Positions 1-10,798 of a stretch of 64,000 nucleotides of DNA are shown piece by piece. Made by a program: the position numbers and the translations under genes. The notes under the pieces are model-generated. The model worked only from the letters and a program-made list of their open reading frames with translations. It did no database searches and was not told where the DNA came from. Each line of letters begins with the position of its first letter. Position 1 is the stretch's first letter. The DNA comes from Liolophura sinensis (lineage: Eukaryota > Mollusca > Polyplacophora > Chitonida > Chitonidae), in assembly GCF_032854445.1 (NCBI RefSeq), contig NC_088302.1:10721338-10785337 (forward strand), given 5' to 3'.

Positions 1-970
1 ATGGAGAGATTCCGCGTTGGTGATGTATGGAGAGATTCCGCCGTTGCGCTGTATGGAAAAAATGTTCGCCATTGAAACCACATGGATAGACTGGTGCCAC
101 ATGGAGGGATTTCGCTTTGGTGGTGTATGGAAAGATTTCGCATGGGTATTGCATAGAAAGATTCCGCATTAGTGCTATATGGAAAGATTCCCTTATGGTG
201 CTGTCTGGAAAGATTCCACTATGGTGTTGCATTGAAAGTTTTCACTCTGGTGCTGTATGGAAAGACTGCGCGTTGGTTCTGTATAGAAAAATTCCTAATT
301 GGTGCTGCATGGAAAGATTGTTCATTGGTGCTGCATGGAAAGACTGCGCATTGGCTCTGTATAGAAAGATTCCGCATTGGTGCCGTTTGGAAAGATTCCC
401 CTATGGCGCATTGGTGCTGCATGGAAAGACTGCGCATTGGTTCTGTATAGAAAAATTCCACATTGGTGCTGCATGGAAAGATTTTGCTTTGGTACTGCAT
501 GGAAAGACTGCGCATTGGTTCTGTATAGAAAGATTCCGCATTGGTGCTGCATGGAAAGATTTTGCTTTGGTACTGCATGGAAAGACTGTGCATTGGTTCT
601 GTATAGAAAGATTCCGCATTGGTGCTGCATGGAAAGATTTTGCTTTGGTACTGCATTGAAAGACTGCGCATTGGTTCTGTATAGAAGATTCCGCATTGGT
701 ACTGTATGGAGATATTCCGCATTGGTGCTGTATGGAGAGATTCCGCTTTGATGCTGTATAGAAAGATTCCGCATTGGTGCCGTTTGGAAAGATTCTCCTA
801 TGGCGCATTGGTGCTGCATGGAAAGACTGCGCATTGGCTCTGTATAGAGAGATTCCTCATTGGTGCCGCATGGAAAGATTTTGTTTTGGTACTGCATGGA
901 AAGACTCCGCATTGGTTCTGTATGGAAGATTCCGCATTGGTGCTGTATGGAAATATTCCGCATTGATGTT
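1..970. repeat. Minisatellite, 26-bp monomer in 78-bp trimers
   Basis: The stretch is built from variants of a 26-bp unit of the form 'gcattggtgctgcatggaaa' plus 'gattcc'. In the middle, three successive variants form a 78-bp higher-order unit; the motif 'gactgcgcattggttctg' recurs at 428, 506 and 584 (the last with one change), exactly 78 bp apart. Because 78 is divisible by three, long open frames run through the array on both strands (up to 230 codons on the minus strand), but their being open in several frames at once argues against coding. The array starts before the window. Confidence 0.9.
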
Positions 971-1202
971 ATATGGAAGGATTTGCAATTGGGGCTCACG
1001 TGAAATTTATTCATTTGATACTTCTTTAACGCTGTAATATCTACTTATACATGAGCGATGGTGGGGAGTTGTATTGGGGTGGGGGTTGTGGGACCGGAAT
1101 GTTCGGGGTAAACAAACGGCCTGTGGCAAGTAATCAGTATACTTTCCTATATGGGCGGTATAGACTTGCACGTCATGTTGGTGGAAGGCAAGTGATCTTC
1201 AG

Positions 1203-1308
1203 CGAACGTGAGAATGTGCAAACGCCCACACAAGCGTTGCAAATATCTTATTATCCTCCAAGGCCACAAGGAGAGATGTCCGAGGATTCCACAAATATCG
1301 CTTATTAA
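1203..1308 (+). CDS. Possible terminal exon of an unseen upstream gene
   Basis: After an acceptor-like 'gtgatcttcag' a frame stays open for about 34 codons to TAA. It reads as a polar, tail-like peptide with 'SYYPPRPQGEMSEDSTN' near its C terminus. It has no recognisable domain. A proline/tyrosine-rich end so close to an SRCR-transmembrane gene raises the possibility that it is the cytoplasmic tail of a neighbouring receptor, but this is inference. The open frame extends upstream to 1051, so the acceptor choice is uncertain. Confidence 0.2.
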
Positions 1309-3319
1309 GCAGGGGATTGCAGGGGTACCTCGTGCTTTTGAACCATGCACCTTACTAACACTATTCAATCTCTAAACTATCATGATATAAAAGATTACAG
1401 CAAGCAGAGTAAAATCCTATAGAAGCTATATGTACGACAGTGTAATGGACAAAAAAGCTGGTCTAAAAGCATTAACGACATTATATTCATAACCCCATTT
1501 CTCCCAGAATGTTGTTCCGTAACTCACATTCACATTCACATTGAACTTATATACAGTACTGCTTTATCTACATGCTTGTCGCTGAGTAGATTTGATGTAA
1601 CAACTACTCTCAGTTCGCCAGATAACCACTCATTGGCTACAGACGCTAATTTTACTCTCTGTACTGGACGTTTCTAATTATATTGCATTCCTGCATAAGC
1701 TAAGATTCTGCTGGTGGACTAAGCATCATCGAGGCATGGTCCCTTTGCATTGTTTTAAAGTTATTGTAGGTCAAACGTGATGACAACACATCATTTTGAG
1801 TAATTCTAGACTAGTGACGTCTAGTGACTAGTTAACATCACTGCATTTTTGGAAACCTAATTGTGCTTAAACCATGGTGCCAGGGGGCGTGTACTAGGGG
1901 GCGTGTAATTTTCTTCTATTTTAGCATTGAGATGAACAGTTAGAATAAAAACCTAACTAAGATAAATTAACAACAGGCCTTACCGGTTACGTGTCGCTGA
2001 TCTGGTTTTAATCTCTATGCTGTTTGTCTTTAATTATATTGTAATATTTATGAAGAGATTTCACACAACAACATTTTGTATTAGATGCACCGTACATGCA
2101 AGTCTCCTCACACGGCATGGAACCAGTACCCTGTTAACACTTTCGATTTGTAATATAATTCTGAGTATTTTTAGGGTGTAAAATCTTTTTTGGCTGCCAT
2201 CTTGCCATTTTTGGTGTACAGGTGCATGCTTGGTATCAAAATGATGGAAATTGTCTAAGCTTTGGGCAGATGTGAGTTTTAATGATAAAAGATTGAAATT
2301 CTGGGCGAGAAGGCATAAGGAGACAGGTGGTGATGAGGCTCCGAGTGAGTCCTCTTGGCGTTGCTAGGCACCCCTCACAGCTACCGGCATAGAAAGGTGC
2401 AGATTTTGACGGTCAATTTATGTCAAGATTTTTACGGTTGTCTTATCACAGGCTGGGCCAGGTTTGCACCACAGCTTATTGGCCACGGAATGTTTGGGAC
2501 GGAGTTACATTGCTAAACGTAAAAGATGTCGCTTATGGAAAATAAATAATATTAATAATTCCTGCATCTCCTACCCATAATGCTCCAAGATGGCGACAAC
2601 TCTTATTTGGCAACAGTCCACAAATAATTTTTCATTTGCTTACAAATTAACGTTTGGCTCCACAGCACTGTCCCTTAATCTTCGAGCCCCGAAAGCTCCA
2701 GGTTTCATAATCCTCGTCTCCTAAGATAGCTCCAATCAAACTTTCGACGTAGCTGATAGGGGTCAAACTCACCCAGTCAGAGGCTGGGGAAACAGAAGTT
2801 TTCACTGCTTTTCCCTAATATAATAAAGAAAAACGGCAGTCCAAAGAAGCAAAAGAAAATATATCTAAAAATATGGGTTTGTAGAGTTTTGTATTAATTG
2901 TGGAACTGTCATTGTGTAACTCACACACTACAAGGCCAAATCCCAGTTCTAATCAGAATACGGGAGTTTGGAGTTCGAACCTGAGCTTTTATCGATGAAG
3001 GTAGAAAAAAACCAGCTGTATCATGTGACCTGTCAAAATGTTAGGCAACTATTTTTTATCACATTCACTATAACATTGGCGTCTGAAAAAAGTGTCATTA
3101 AAAGTAATTTAGAGCAGTCGAGTGATGGAGAAAATTGAGAATCTAAATGTTTGTGAAGTTGAAAAGGCCCTGAAGAAAAGAACTGACAGTTGTGCCCCTG
3201 GACAGTTGATGAGTAAACAGTTGATGTCAAGAAAGGTTGCCTAACATTTTTCACAAGTTACATGACACAGTAGGACTGTTTTTACCTTTGACGACAAAGA
3301 GCTCGTCCAATATGAATCC
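1309..3319. other. Intergenic or intronic DNA without recognised features
   Basis: AT-rich sequence with no frame, repeat array or mobile-element signature that I can defend. The missing 5' exons of the plus-strand SRCR gene could lie here or upstream of the window, but no signal-peptide or SRCR half-domain exon was found. Confidence 0.5.
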
Positions 3320-4190
3320 ATAGTTTTTTCTCTATTGCCCCAGCTGACTGTGGATTCCCACAGGGATTCATCCTTGGACTCATCTTATTTCTTTACTATA
3401 TCGACGACATAACTAATGTCACCACTGTACTGGAATATGTTTTATTCGCCGACGACACAAATGTATGTATCTCAATCAGAAATATAAACGAATCAGTCAC
3501 TACCATGTCTGCTGAACTCGAAAAGATTCGTGACTAGATGACTTGAAACAGGCTGTCGTTAAACATCCCTAGGCTTTCTATGCAAGGGTCAGTTATAGAT
3601 TATGTTTCCGGATTTAAATTTTTGGGTATAATGTTTAACTGCAAACTTCCCTGGACATCCCATATCAGTTACATATGCAAAAAAGTATCTCGCAACATTA
3701 ACATGATTAGCCATTTTAAACACTTTATAAACAAACCAACTCTATTAATACTTTACAACTCCTTAATTTCCCCTTCCTGAAATATGCTTGTGTTTACTGG
3801 GGTAACACTTAACCCTCTCATCTCAGACCTTTGAGTCTGTTACAAAAATGCGTAGTGCATTCAGTAACCCTACCTAATCGACTCGAGCACACAGATCTTC
3901 AGAATATTTTACCGGTAAAATTCTCTATCCTTCAGTCTTCTTTATTAATCGCTCATAAATACATATATCACCCCTATGAAATACCCCTGAACTGCCGCAA
4001 CATGTTTCGAAAACAATCAGATATACACATTTATCCAACAAGAACACAGTGTCTTAACGTGTTTAGACCCCCCCCCCCCCCCACTCTTCCAACCTGTCTC
4101 TCTGCTCAATTCGAAATATGATCCCCCGAAAATGGAACAGACTACCGATTTCTCTCAGTTCTATTGACTCACTTTCTCTTTTAGATCCAA
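3320..4190 (+). pseudogene. Degenerate non-LTR retrotransposon reverse transcriptase (LINE relic)
   Basis: The translation of 3345-3530 resembles the RT core: a 'CGFPQGFILGLILF'-like block (usual form PQGSILGPLLF), then 'YYIDDITN', then 'LFADDTNV' with the catalytic ADD. A following frame (3580-3780) has the RT thumb pattern 'FKFLGIMFNCKLPWTSHI' and 'LLILYNSLISPS'; a third frame (3831-4121) continues the C-terminal region, interrupted by a C-rich run at about 4070. Frame changes and an in-frame TAG near 3536 show it is dead. The family (Jockey/CR1/RTE type) cannot be settled. It lies upstream of the first recognised exon of the plus-strand SRCR gene. Confidence 0.8.
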
Positions 4191-4679
4191 AATAAAAGAT
4201 TACTTGATGAAACAATTCAGACTTATTTACAAACATGTAAATGTCTCACAGCAATGCACCACAGCATTTCTTTTGGCACGTTACACTACTTTGTGTTTTT
4301 CTTAAATACTAGTATGTAAAACGTTTACTGTGTTATTATTAACTTATGCCCCCTACAACCAGCGCCACCTTACATACTTGTACTTCTCTGGGATGGATCA
4401 AGCCCTTAGTGGCTTTATTCCAGTCACTGCTTTATTTTCTGTAAACATGTTTTCTAAGTACACTTATGGTGAATAAATACAATATAATACAAAAGAGTTC
4501 CATCTCGAAACTCAGACGACTGAATGAAACCATCAGTCACAATTTCTGTAGGACAGGCTAGGGGTGTTTTTTTTCTTGTCAGAAATAGTTAGCGACGAGT
4601 CAGTATAGGAAAAGCCTATCGTATAGATCTGACTTCAGCGAGATTGATCCCTCTGTGTTCTTCCTTTCTTGTACTGCAG

Positions 4680-4827
4680 TTTCTGATTACGAAGTCCGTC
4701 TTGTGGGTGGTAACCGTAAAGCGGGTCGGGTGGAACTGAGGATCGGTAACGTCTGGGGGACTATCTGCAGCCAGGGTTTCTCTGACCGTGAAGCTGGAGT
4801 AGTCTGTCAAAAGCTAGGCTATTTCAG
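4680..4827 (+). CDS. Exon: first half of SRCR domain A
   Basis: Acceptor 'cttgtactgcag', donor 'ag|gtaggc'; phase 1 in, 2 out; 148 nt. It encodes the SRCR opening 'YEVRLVGGNRKAGRVELRI', then 'VWGTIC' and 'REAGVVCQKLGYFR', giving the first two cysteines. It is closest to the exon at 32908-33061 on the other strand. Confidence 0.9.
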
Positions 4828-7800
4828 GTAGGCTATCCAGTTCAAGCAGCATCAAGTAAAGACGGGTTTGTAACCAATGGAAGAATGTCACCAAATCTAT
4901 GAAATTTTCATTGTTTAAAGGACACCTGGAACGTATGGTTTTACTTTTTAATGGTATTTTATAATACTGCTCTTGTAAAGTCGTTAAATTGATCATACAC
5001 ATCTTTTGCATAAATAGTCAAGCAATTTCAAAAAATCCCTCAAAATGGCACAGTTTGTTTGTAAATCTTAATTTTAGATCTACTTTTTACAATTCCGTGA
5101 ATTCTTTTCCGGAAAGTGTGTAGTGTGTGCCAATTCCCACCCCCGTCACTGGTGTGCCCCAGCTGTAGTGTGTGCCGTCTCCTACCCGCTTCAACAGTGT
5201 GCACCTACTGTAGTATGTGTCGCCTCCTATGCCCATGACTAGTGTGCCCCCGCCGTTGTGTGCTCCATCTTTCATCCACGTCACTAGTGTTGTGTGAGCT
5301 GTCTCCCATCTCCTTAACCAATGTGATCCGCTCTAGCGTGTGCGGCCTCCCATCCTCGTCGCTAGTGTGACCCCGCTGTAGTGTGTGCCGTCTCCATCCC
5401 TTCAACATGGTGCCCTCGCTGTGGTGTTTGTCGCCTTCCATCCCCTTTACCAGTGTGCCCACGCTGCAGTGTGTGTCGTTTCCCAGCTCCTTCTGTTGCC
5501 AGTGTACCTTCGTTCTAGGGTGTGCAGTCTCTCATCCCCTTCACCAGTGTGTCCCCGTTGTAGTGTGTGCAATCTCCCATCCAGTTCATCAGTGTGCCTC
5601 CGCTTTAGTGTCTGTAGTCTCCCATCTCCTTCACCAGTATGCCCCGCTATAGTTTGTGCAGTCTCCCGTCTCCTTCACCAGTGTGCCCTCGCTCCTGTGT
5701 ATACCCGCTGACATTCCTGTCACAAGTGTGACTTCGCTGTAGTGTGTGTTGTTTCCCAGTCCCATAACTATTGTGCAACCGCTGTGGTGTGTATCTGTAC
5801 CTATATGGAACGCTCAGCTGTATTTTTCCGTATGAGGTATATAATTAGTCTATCTTTAAATGAGAACACAATTTTGATGCGGGAACGTGATTTGTTCATA
5901 TGATGGTTAAGCTTGATGAAAACTGTTTTGCTTTCTTGACAGGGCCATTAAAACTGTCAGGCCAAATGAGGGCTTTGGACAGGCGGCCCCAGATTCTGTC
6001 GTTTGGCCGTTTGAGTTTAGCTGTAAGGGTGATGAACACTCTCTGGAAAAATGTACCCGTAGGAGAGTAACATCCGGTCGATGTACGCATGACAAAGACG
6101 TGGCAGTTTCCTGTGAAAGTTCAGGTAACTATGCTCATGTATATCAACTGTACGAAATGCCATAAGACGACAGGCAAATTCAGTGACGTCTAAAATATGC
6201 TGGAGAAAACAACAATGAGTAAATGCGTCTTAATGAACACTGTAAATTAGTTCCTTCATTAGAAAAACACAAGATGCAAGTCTGTCAAATACCTGCGCCT
6301 TAATTCCTGAGTTTTATTCTACGATCAGGTGAACGTTTATACAGACGTTTTCAATGTCCGTTTGACTATCAGCATATTTAAAATAGCATTGTGAAGTAAT
6401 GTTTTCAAACACGGTTATCTGCATGGATATTTACCTAAGCTCATTTTCCCCTGATGGATATAAGCTGTGTTAATCATTGATTTAGATGACTGAGCTGATG
6501 TTATATGTTCTCGATCTAACACTTTATCGCCAGTGACATTGGAACATATTTTTGCATACACTAGAGAAGATAACAATAGCGGTGACCTGAACATTTAAAG
6601 GATCTTCTGCAACTCTAAAACAGTTTGAAGACAAGTAATTGTTAAGATAAATTGATAAATTGATAATATCTGTATATGATTTATTAATACATAACTCTTC
6701 TACTGACATAATTAATCTATGAAGGATTAACAGATTAATAACATTGCTGTTTGTAGATGATGGGATGGGCCTACGCTTAGTTGGAGGAACGTCAGTGAAC
6801 TCAGGTCGACTGGAAGTGCATTTCAACGGCCTTTGGGGAACAGTATGCCGAAATGACTTTTCTTCATCGGCAGCCAAAGTAGCCTGTCGACAAATGGGCC
6901 TTCCGAGGTAAATGATTTCTTCTTGCATAGTTTTACGCTCTGATAAAGTGTTAACAAAGAATCCAATGTATCCAATATTCGGAAAATATTTATGAATAGT
7001 TAATGTTCAACACATGTTGGCATCCTCTCCGTTCGCACGTAAGGATGTCTGCCAGTAACCTGTAGATGGTCGTAGGTTTCTTCCGCGCTCTGCTGGCTTT
7101 TCTCCCTCTCTGATGGTGAAGATGAGTGAAGCGGTGAATGAAGTTTGAACAGGTGGAAGCAGATTGTTCTATATACGGTGAAAATTGTTCGAATATAACT
7201 TCATTTACGATTTGCATTGGGGTTTACTGATCTGTTTAATGTTGACTTTGGAAGCAGATAGCTTTGTTTAACGGTTACCTGTTAACTTGATTTATTTGTT
7301 TCAAAATTACACTGGAAGCAGAATTGTTTGATCAAATGTTATGAAGCTGGCAGTTGTTGCTTCCGAAATCAGAATATCAGATGCGACAGTTTCATTGAGT
7401 TTGACAATCATTGTGTTTGGTGTTTTAGCACCCAAGCGAAGGTATTGTCCATGGATGTATGGCCACCAGCGAAGGGTCCGATTTTTCTGAGTAGTGTAAG
7501 ATGTAGAGGCAATGAAGCCAACATCCTTTCGTGTCCTCACCAACAAGGTGAAAACAGCTGTAGCCATGATCAGGATGTAGCAATAGAGTGCAAAGAAACA
7601 GGTTGGTATCACAGAGCTAGTGTGTTACTATGGGTGTAAGCAGAAGTCCGTTCGCTAAATATGTTCTCATCTAGCCACCTGCGGAGGGTCGTGGGTTTCC
7701 CCTGCGCTCTTTTCAGTTTTCTTCCACGAAAATGCTGGCTGCCCTTGTATAAGAGAAATATTCTTGAGTACAGCATTAGACCAGTCAAATAAGTAAATAA

Positions 7801-10604
7801 ATGATCGCATCTAGATATTCGGCATCGAAACTATAAACCATTTTGTATTGCTACAAATTGCACAAAACCGGAATCGCTTATTGGAACCAATGATGCAGTT
7901 CAAACCATTTAAGCATCTTATACTGTTATGCGTTATGGAAACTCAAAGTCAAATCCGTGGAATCACCACATATATCAGACGATTTGCACCGATTTCTCAA
8001 AATGGACACATCCTTGATAACGTCAGATCAGCATATTTTCTGGGAGTATTCGAGGAGCATGGTGAATTCGAATGAAAGGGTGATGATCGTGTTTGATTTG
8101 ATTATTTATTTGATAAGTGTTTTACCCCGTACTCAAGAATACTTCACTTACACTAATGCAAGCATTATGGTGAGAGAAAACCGGGCAGATCCCAGGAGAA
8201 ACCCACGACCATCCGCAGGTTGCTGGAAGATCGTGTCAACGTATTCATTTGCATTGGCAAAGTCTGTTATTTACTATTAACTGTGTTCGCTTGCGGCTTT
8301 TGATCAGACAAAAGCATGGGAGCCAAACTTGAATTTGTAGATTTGCAGTTTCAGACCGATTGAATTCGTTGAATAAAGAGGTTTATTACAAATACATGTA
8401 AATCATCAGAACAGTGCGTGTTCCATATTGTAGAATGAATATCTCGTTGCCTGAGGTAAAGCTGTCGAACAGGCCTTCATCCTTGACTGTTAAGACAGTT
8501 CTAACTAAGACACCAAAGGTCTGGCAGCAACCTGCGGATGGTCGTGGGTTTCCCCCGGGCTGTGCCCGGTTTCCACCCACCATAATGCTGGCCGCCGTCG
8601 TATGAGTGAAATATTCTTGAGTACGGCGTAAAACACCAATCAAAAAAAAAAAAAAAAAAAAACTAAGACACCAATCTATTCATACTTCATCGTGGATCAC
8701 ACACTGTCAAAATCATACGAAAAACAACTCGTATATATAATTATCTGTGAAAATATATATTTGACAGTTCAGCTGTCGTTTTGGGTTGGATCACGTGATC
8801 GTCTAGATCGTAAACTGAACAATGATTTTAGACGGGTTTGCAGCGATAGACATAATGAGCTCCAAACTTCTTTCAAGCGTATAAACAATCTTTTGCAGGC
8901 TCTGGTAAGCATTCCTCTCATAGGTAATTTTGTAGAAGTACGTTATTACAGAACATGGGTGTTTTGTGGTGGGTGAACTTAGCATTGTTCAAGCATTAGA
9001 AAGTTTCGTAGCTAGTATCTGGGACAGATAAAACCGACATACTGCTCTCAACTGGCATCTTTGAAAAGTGCCTGATTTTCATTGGGGTGGGTTATACTAT
9101 ATCCATTATTTGATGATGATTTATTTAGATAGTGGCTCCAATCCGAATTATTTCATGTTTTGACATAATTTTAAGAGACATTAAAGTAAAACATTTATTC
9201 CCGTTATTTCCCGTTGACCGTTCCAAGCATGTGTCATTTTTTAAAGATTTTAGCAGTAATATAAATGATTTGTGCATACACACATTTGTTTGTTTGTTTC
9301 TGTGTGTGTTTGTTGGACTCAAAAATATTGTCTTACGTCTGACATTTTCTTTGTATGTTTACGTATAATAGACACGAAGAGATCTTCATTGTCAGCTACG
9401 GGGCTAACTGCCATCCGCGCGATTGCTGTAGCAGTCTTTCCTTGCATAGTACTCGGTGTGACACTGAAATTCTGCATACATAAATACCGTGCAAAGCGGA
9501 ATGCCCGTACAAGACGAGAAAGCAATGAGACACGAGAAGCAAACTCATTCGGTGAGTACGTTTGTCCAAACTGAAACTCCTCCCAGTCAAGAGGCAGTTT
9601 TATTCCTTGTCTTTGACGTGGAATGGTACCCTTCGTGGCCTTATGGTTAGCGTTTTAGCACAGCGCAACGACCAAGGATACTCTAACCAATGCGATCGCT
9701 GTGAGTTAAACTCATGCTGGTAACCTCTCCATCGTATACGAGAAGATCTTGAATCACCTGCAGATTGTTCGGTTTCCTCCCACTATAATTCTGGCCGCTG
9801 TCGTGTAACTGAAATATTCTTGAGTACGGAAACACCAATTAAATAAAAAACTGAAGGCGCATGTATAAGTATTAATCTGTTACATGAAGTAATGCGTCAT
9901 ATATGCAAATTGCACTTAATCTTTGTATTTAATCTTGCATTGTTATTGCATTATGACTTGTAAGGCAAACCAAAAAATACTATAACAGCAATGATAATTT
10001 TGGAAAAATGTTGTAGAAAAAAAAATGTTGTAATAGGAAACTTTCAAATTGCGTAGAAATAGTTTGCATGCTCACAACTTCTATATTCGACAGTTACTAG
10101 AAGATTGACTTCTATAGGACGAGAATCCAGGGTACCACGCTCTTCTACCAATGGAGTCTTTTTCACAAACAACAGCAATACAGTTCAAAGCGTAAGTGAT
10201 GGGAAATAAGCTACGACTAAATAGCTCTGTTGGTTGTCGGTCGCTCGCTGAAATTTTTGAACATTGTCCTTGAATCTTTTAACATGGGCTATTCACTAAA
10301 CAATAGGACCTGCATGCAAGACGACACGAATTCAAAAAAAAAATTTACACAAGAAAATGTCTAATATGACGTCAGTTGAGTGGTAATGAAGTCATCTGTA
10401 AATTGTTTTCCTTTTATGTGGTTCCTTCTATTTTCAGCCTTTCCACTCTTCAGTTATGGCGTGGCAAAACCACCATCTCCTCCAGCAAACTTAACTCAAG
10501 ACCCTCCGTCATATGTAGAGCTGTTTCCAAACGGGGAGGGTAAAACTCCTGACAAAACGCCCCCACCACCATCTTACGAGAGCGTCGCATCGACAAGGTG
10601 GTAG
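4680..10604 (+). CDS. SRCR-domain transmembrane receptor, plus-strand copy (5' end not found)
   Basis: Multi-exon gene. Likely exons: 4680-4827, 5943-6124, 6757-6907, 7429-7601, 9372-9551 and a terminal exon at 10438-10604, possibly with a tail exon at 10118-10191. The first four exons encode two scavenger-receptor cysteine-rich domains, each cut after the 'VCQKLGYFR' or 'ACRQMGLPR' block and each with six cysteines, as in group-A SRCR domains, which are known to be encoded by two exons. The fifth encodes a membrane-spanning helix followed by a basic stop-transfer segment, the last a proline-rich tail with PPSY twice. Phases fit: 1-2, 2-1, 1-2, 2-1, 1-1, 1-stop. Inferred role: type I cell-surface receptor for ligand or microbe binding, with WW-domain partners inside. 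The signal-peptide exon was not found, and any further SRCR domains would lie upstream. It is a paralogue of the minus-strand gene at 17.7-40.4 kb. Confidence 0.85.
5090..5790. repeat. Minisatellite, about 45-bp unit, in an intron
   Basis: Diverged tandem units of about 45 bp, consensus 'ctgtagtgtgtgccgtctcc' followed by 'catccccttcaccagtgtgccccc'. Successive 'ctgtagt' starts at 5163 and 5208 give the 45-bp period. Open frames across it on both strands are products of the repeat. It occupies most of the first recognised intron of the plus-strand SRCR gene. Confidence 0.85.
5943..6124 (+). CDS. Exon: second half of SRCR domain A
   Basis: Acceptor 'gctttcttgacag', donor 'tcag|gtaact'; phase 2 in, 1 out; 182 nt. 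It encodes 'RPNEGFGQAAPDSVVWPFEF', then SC, KC, RC and a final 'DKDVAVSC', completing six cysteines. The partner exon 31140-31321 on the minus strand is also exactly 182 nt and reads 'WPNEGFGLADLNTIVWPYAF' in the same place. Confidence 0.92.
6757..6907 (+). CDS. Exon: first half of SRCR domain B
   Basis: Acceptor 'gctgtttgtag', donor 'gag|gtaaat'; phase 1 in, 2 out; 151 nt. It encodes 'GLRLVGGTSVNSGRLEVHF', 'LWGTVC' and 'AAKVACRQMGLPR', a textbook SRCR N-terminal half. The minus-strand exon 29164-29314 has the same length and phases. Confidence 0.93.
7021..7105 (+). mobile_element. SINE fragment, degraded
   Basis: Matches the local SINE body ('cgttcgcacgtaaggatgtc', 'taacctgtagatggtcgtag', 'cgctctgctgg') with many substitutions; it lies within an SRCR intron. 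Head and A-rich tail are missing. Confidence 0.5.
7429..7601 (+). CDS. Exon: second half of SRCR domain B
   Basis: Acceptor 'ttggtgttttag', donor 'acag|gttggt'; phase 2 in, 1 out; 173 nt. It encodes 'STQAKVLSMDVWPPAKGPIF', 'VRCRGNE', 'ILSCPH', 'NSCSHDQDVAIEC', supplying the last four cysteines. The minus-strand partner is 21364-21542 (179 nt, two codons longer). Confidence 0.93.
7674..7801 (+). mobile_element. SINE, 3' part
   Basis: Contains 'cacctgcggagggtcgtggg', then 'aaatattcttgagtacagc' and a short 'aagtaaataaatga' tail: the tail half of the local tRNA-derived SINE. Confidence 0.75.
8091..8236 (-). mobile_element. SINE, 3' part, reverse orientation
   Basis: Reads on the plus strand as 'gtgttttaccccgtactcaa', 'gcattatggtgagagaaaac' and 'cacgaccatccgcaggttgc', which is the reverse complement of the SINE body and tail. 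It lies in the SRCR intron after exon 7429-7601. Confidence 0.8.
8519..8660 (+). mobile_element. SINE, 3' part, with A(20) run
   Basis: Well-preserved body 'caacctgcggatggtcgtgg', 'taatgctggccgccgtcgta', 'gagtacggcgtaaaacacca', ending in a run of about 20 A. The long pure A-run suggests a younger insertion than its neighbours. Confidence 0.85.
9372..9551 (+). CDS. Exon: transmembrane segment of the plus-strand SRCR receptor
   Basis: Acceptor 'gtttacgtataatag', donor 'ttcg|gtgagt'; phase 1 in and out; 180 nt. It encodes a short polar stalk, a hydrophobic stretch 'AIAVAVFPCIVLGVTLKFCI' and a strongly basic run 'HKYRAKRNARTRR' that fits a stop-transfer, so the SRCR domains would lie outside the cell. 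The minus gene has the equivalent exon at 18536-18640. Confidence 0.85.
9626..9848 (+). mobile_element. SINE, near full length
   Basis: tRNA-like head ('cttcgtggccttatggttag', 'gcgatcgctgtgagttaaac'), body ('cacctgcagattgttcgg') and tail ('attcttgagtacgg', 'aacaccaattaaataaaa'). Diverged from the better copy at 54811-55073. Confidence 0.75.
10118..10191 (+). CDS. Candidate cytoplasmic tail exon of the plus-strand SRCR receptor
   Basis: Flanked by acceptor 'agattgacttctatag' and a strong donor 'gc|gtaagt'; 74 nt. Entered in phase 1 it reads with 'PRSSTNG' and leaves in phase 0, resembling 'GRSSTYLGG' of the minus-strand exon 17994-18049. Entered in phase 0 it contains 'ENPGYHALLPMESF' (an NPxY-type motif) and leaves in phase 2, which would fit an acceptor at 10454 of the next exon. 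Both frames are open; the phases do not settle which is used, and the exon may be alternative. Confidence 0.5.
10438..10604 (+). CDS. Terminal exon: PPxY-bearing cytoplasmic tail and stop
   Basis: Acceptor 'ttccttctattttcag' (phase 1, matching the transmembrane exon) or, alternatively, 'tttccactcttcag' at 10453 (phase 2). It encodes 'KPPSPPANLTQDPPSYVELF' and 'TPPPPSYESVASTRW' followed by TAG. Two PPxY motifs about 26 residues apart are established ligands of WW domains, for example in NEDD4-type ubiquitin ligases, and suggest control by endocytosis or ubiquitination. A polyadenylation signal AATAAA follows at 10703. Confidence 0.85.
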
Positions 10605-10702
10605 ACAAGAAAAGATGACTCCAGTTCAGTTTTGAAAATATCTTTGGCTGCTTGAGAGCGCCAAGAAGCGCCTATTGACACTAGGGACTGAATATGATGC
10701 CG

Positions 10703-10708
10703 AATAAA
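10703..10708 (+). terminator. Polyadenylation signal AATAAA
   Basis: Canonical AATAAA in 'atgccgaataaatgaac', about 100 bp after the stop codon of the plus-strand SRCR receptor, a normal distance for a short 3' UTR. Confidence 0.55.
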
Positions 10709-10798
10709 TGAACAGCCCTTACGGGTTACAAGATGCAATGCATAACCCATATCCTTCATGAAATACTGTTAATCTGCTTCTATATGATATGTGGGCGC

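Noticed and set aside
117-1014. Long open frames (up to 230 codons) at the window start on both strands
   Set aside because: They lie wholly in a 26/78-bp tandem array and are open in several frames at once; no domain, no splice logic.
9125-9368. Overlapping frames on both strands at 9.1-9.4 kb
   Set aside because: Lie in the intron before the transmembrane exon; no domain and no splice support.
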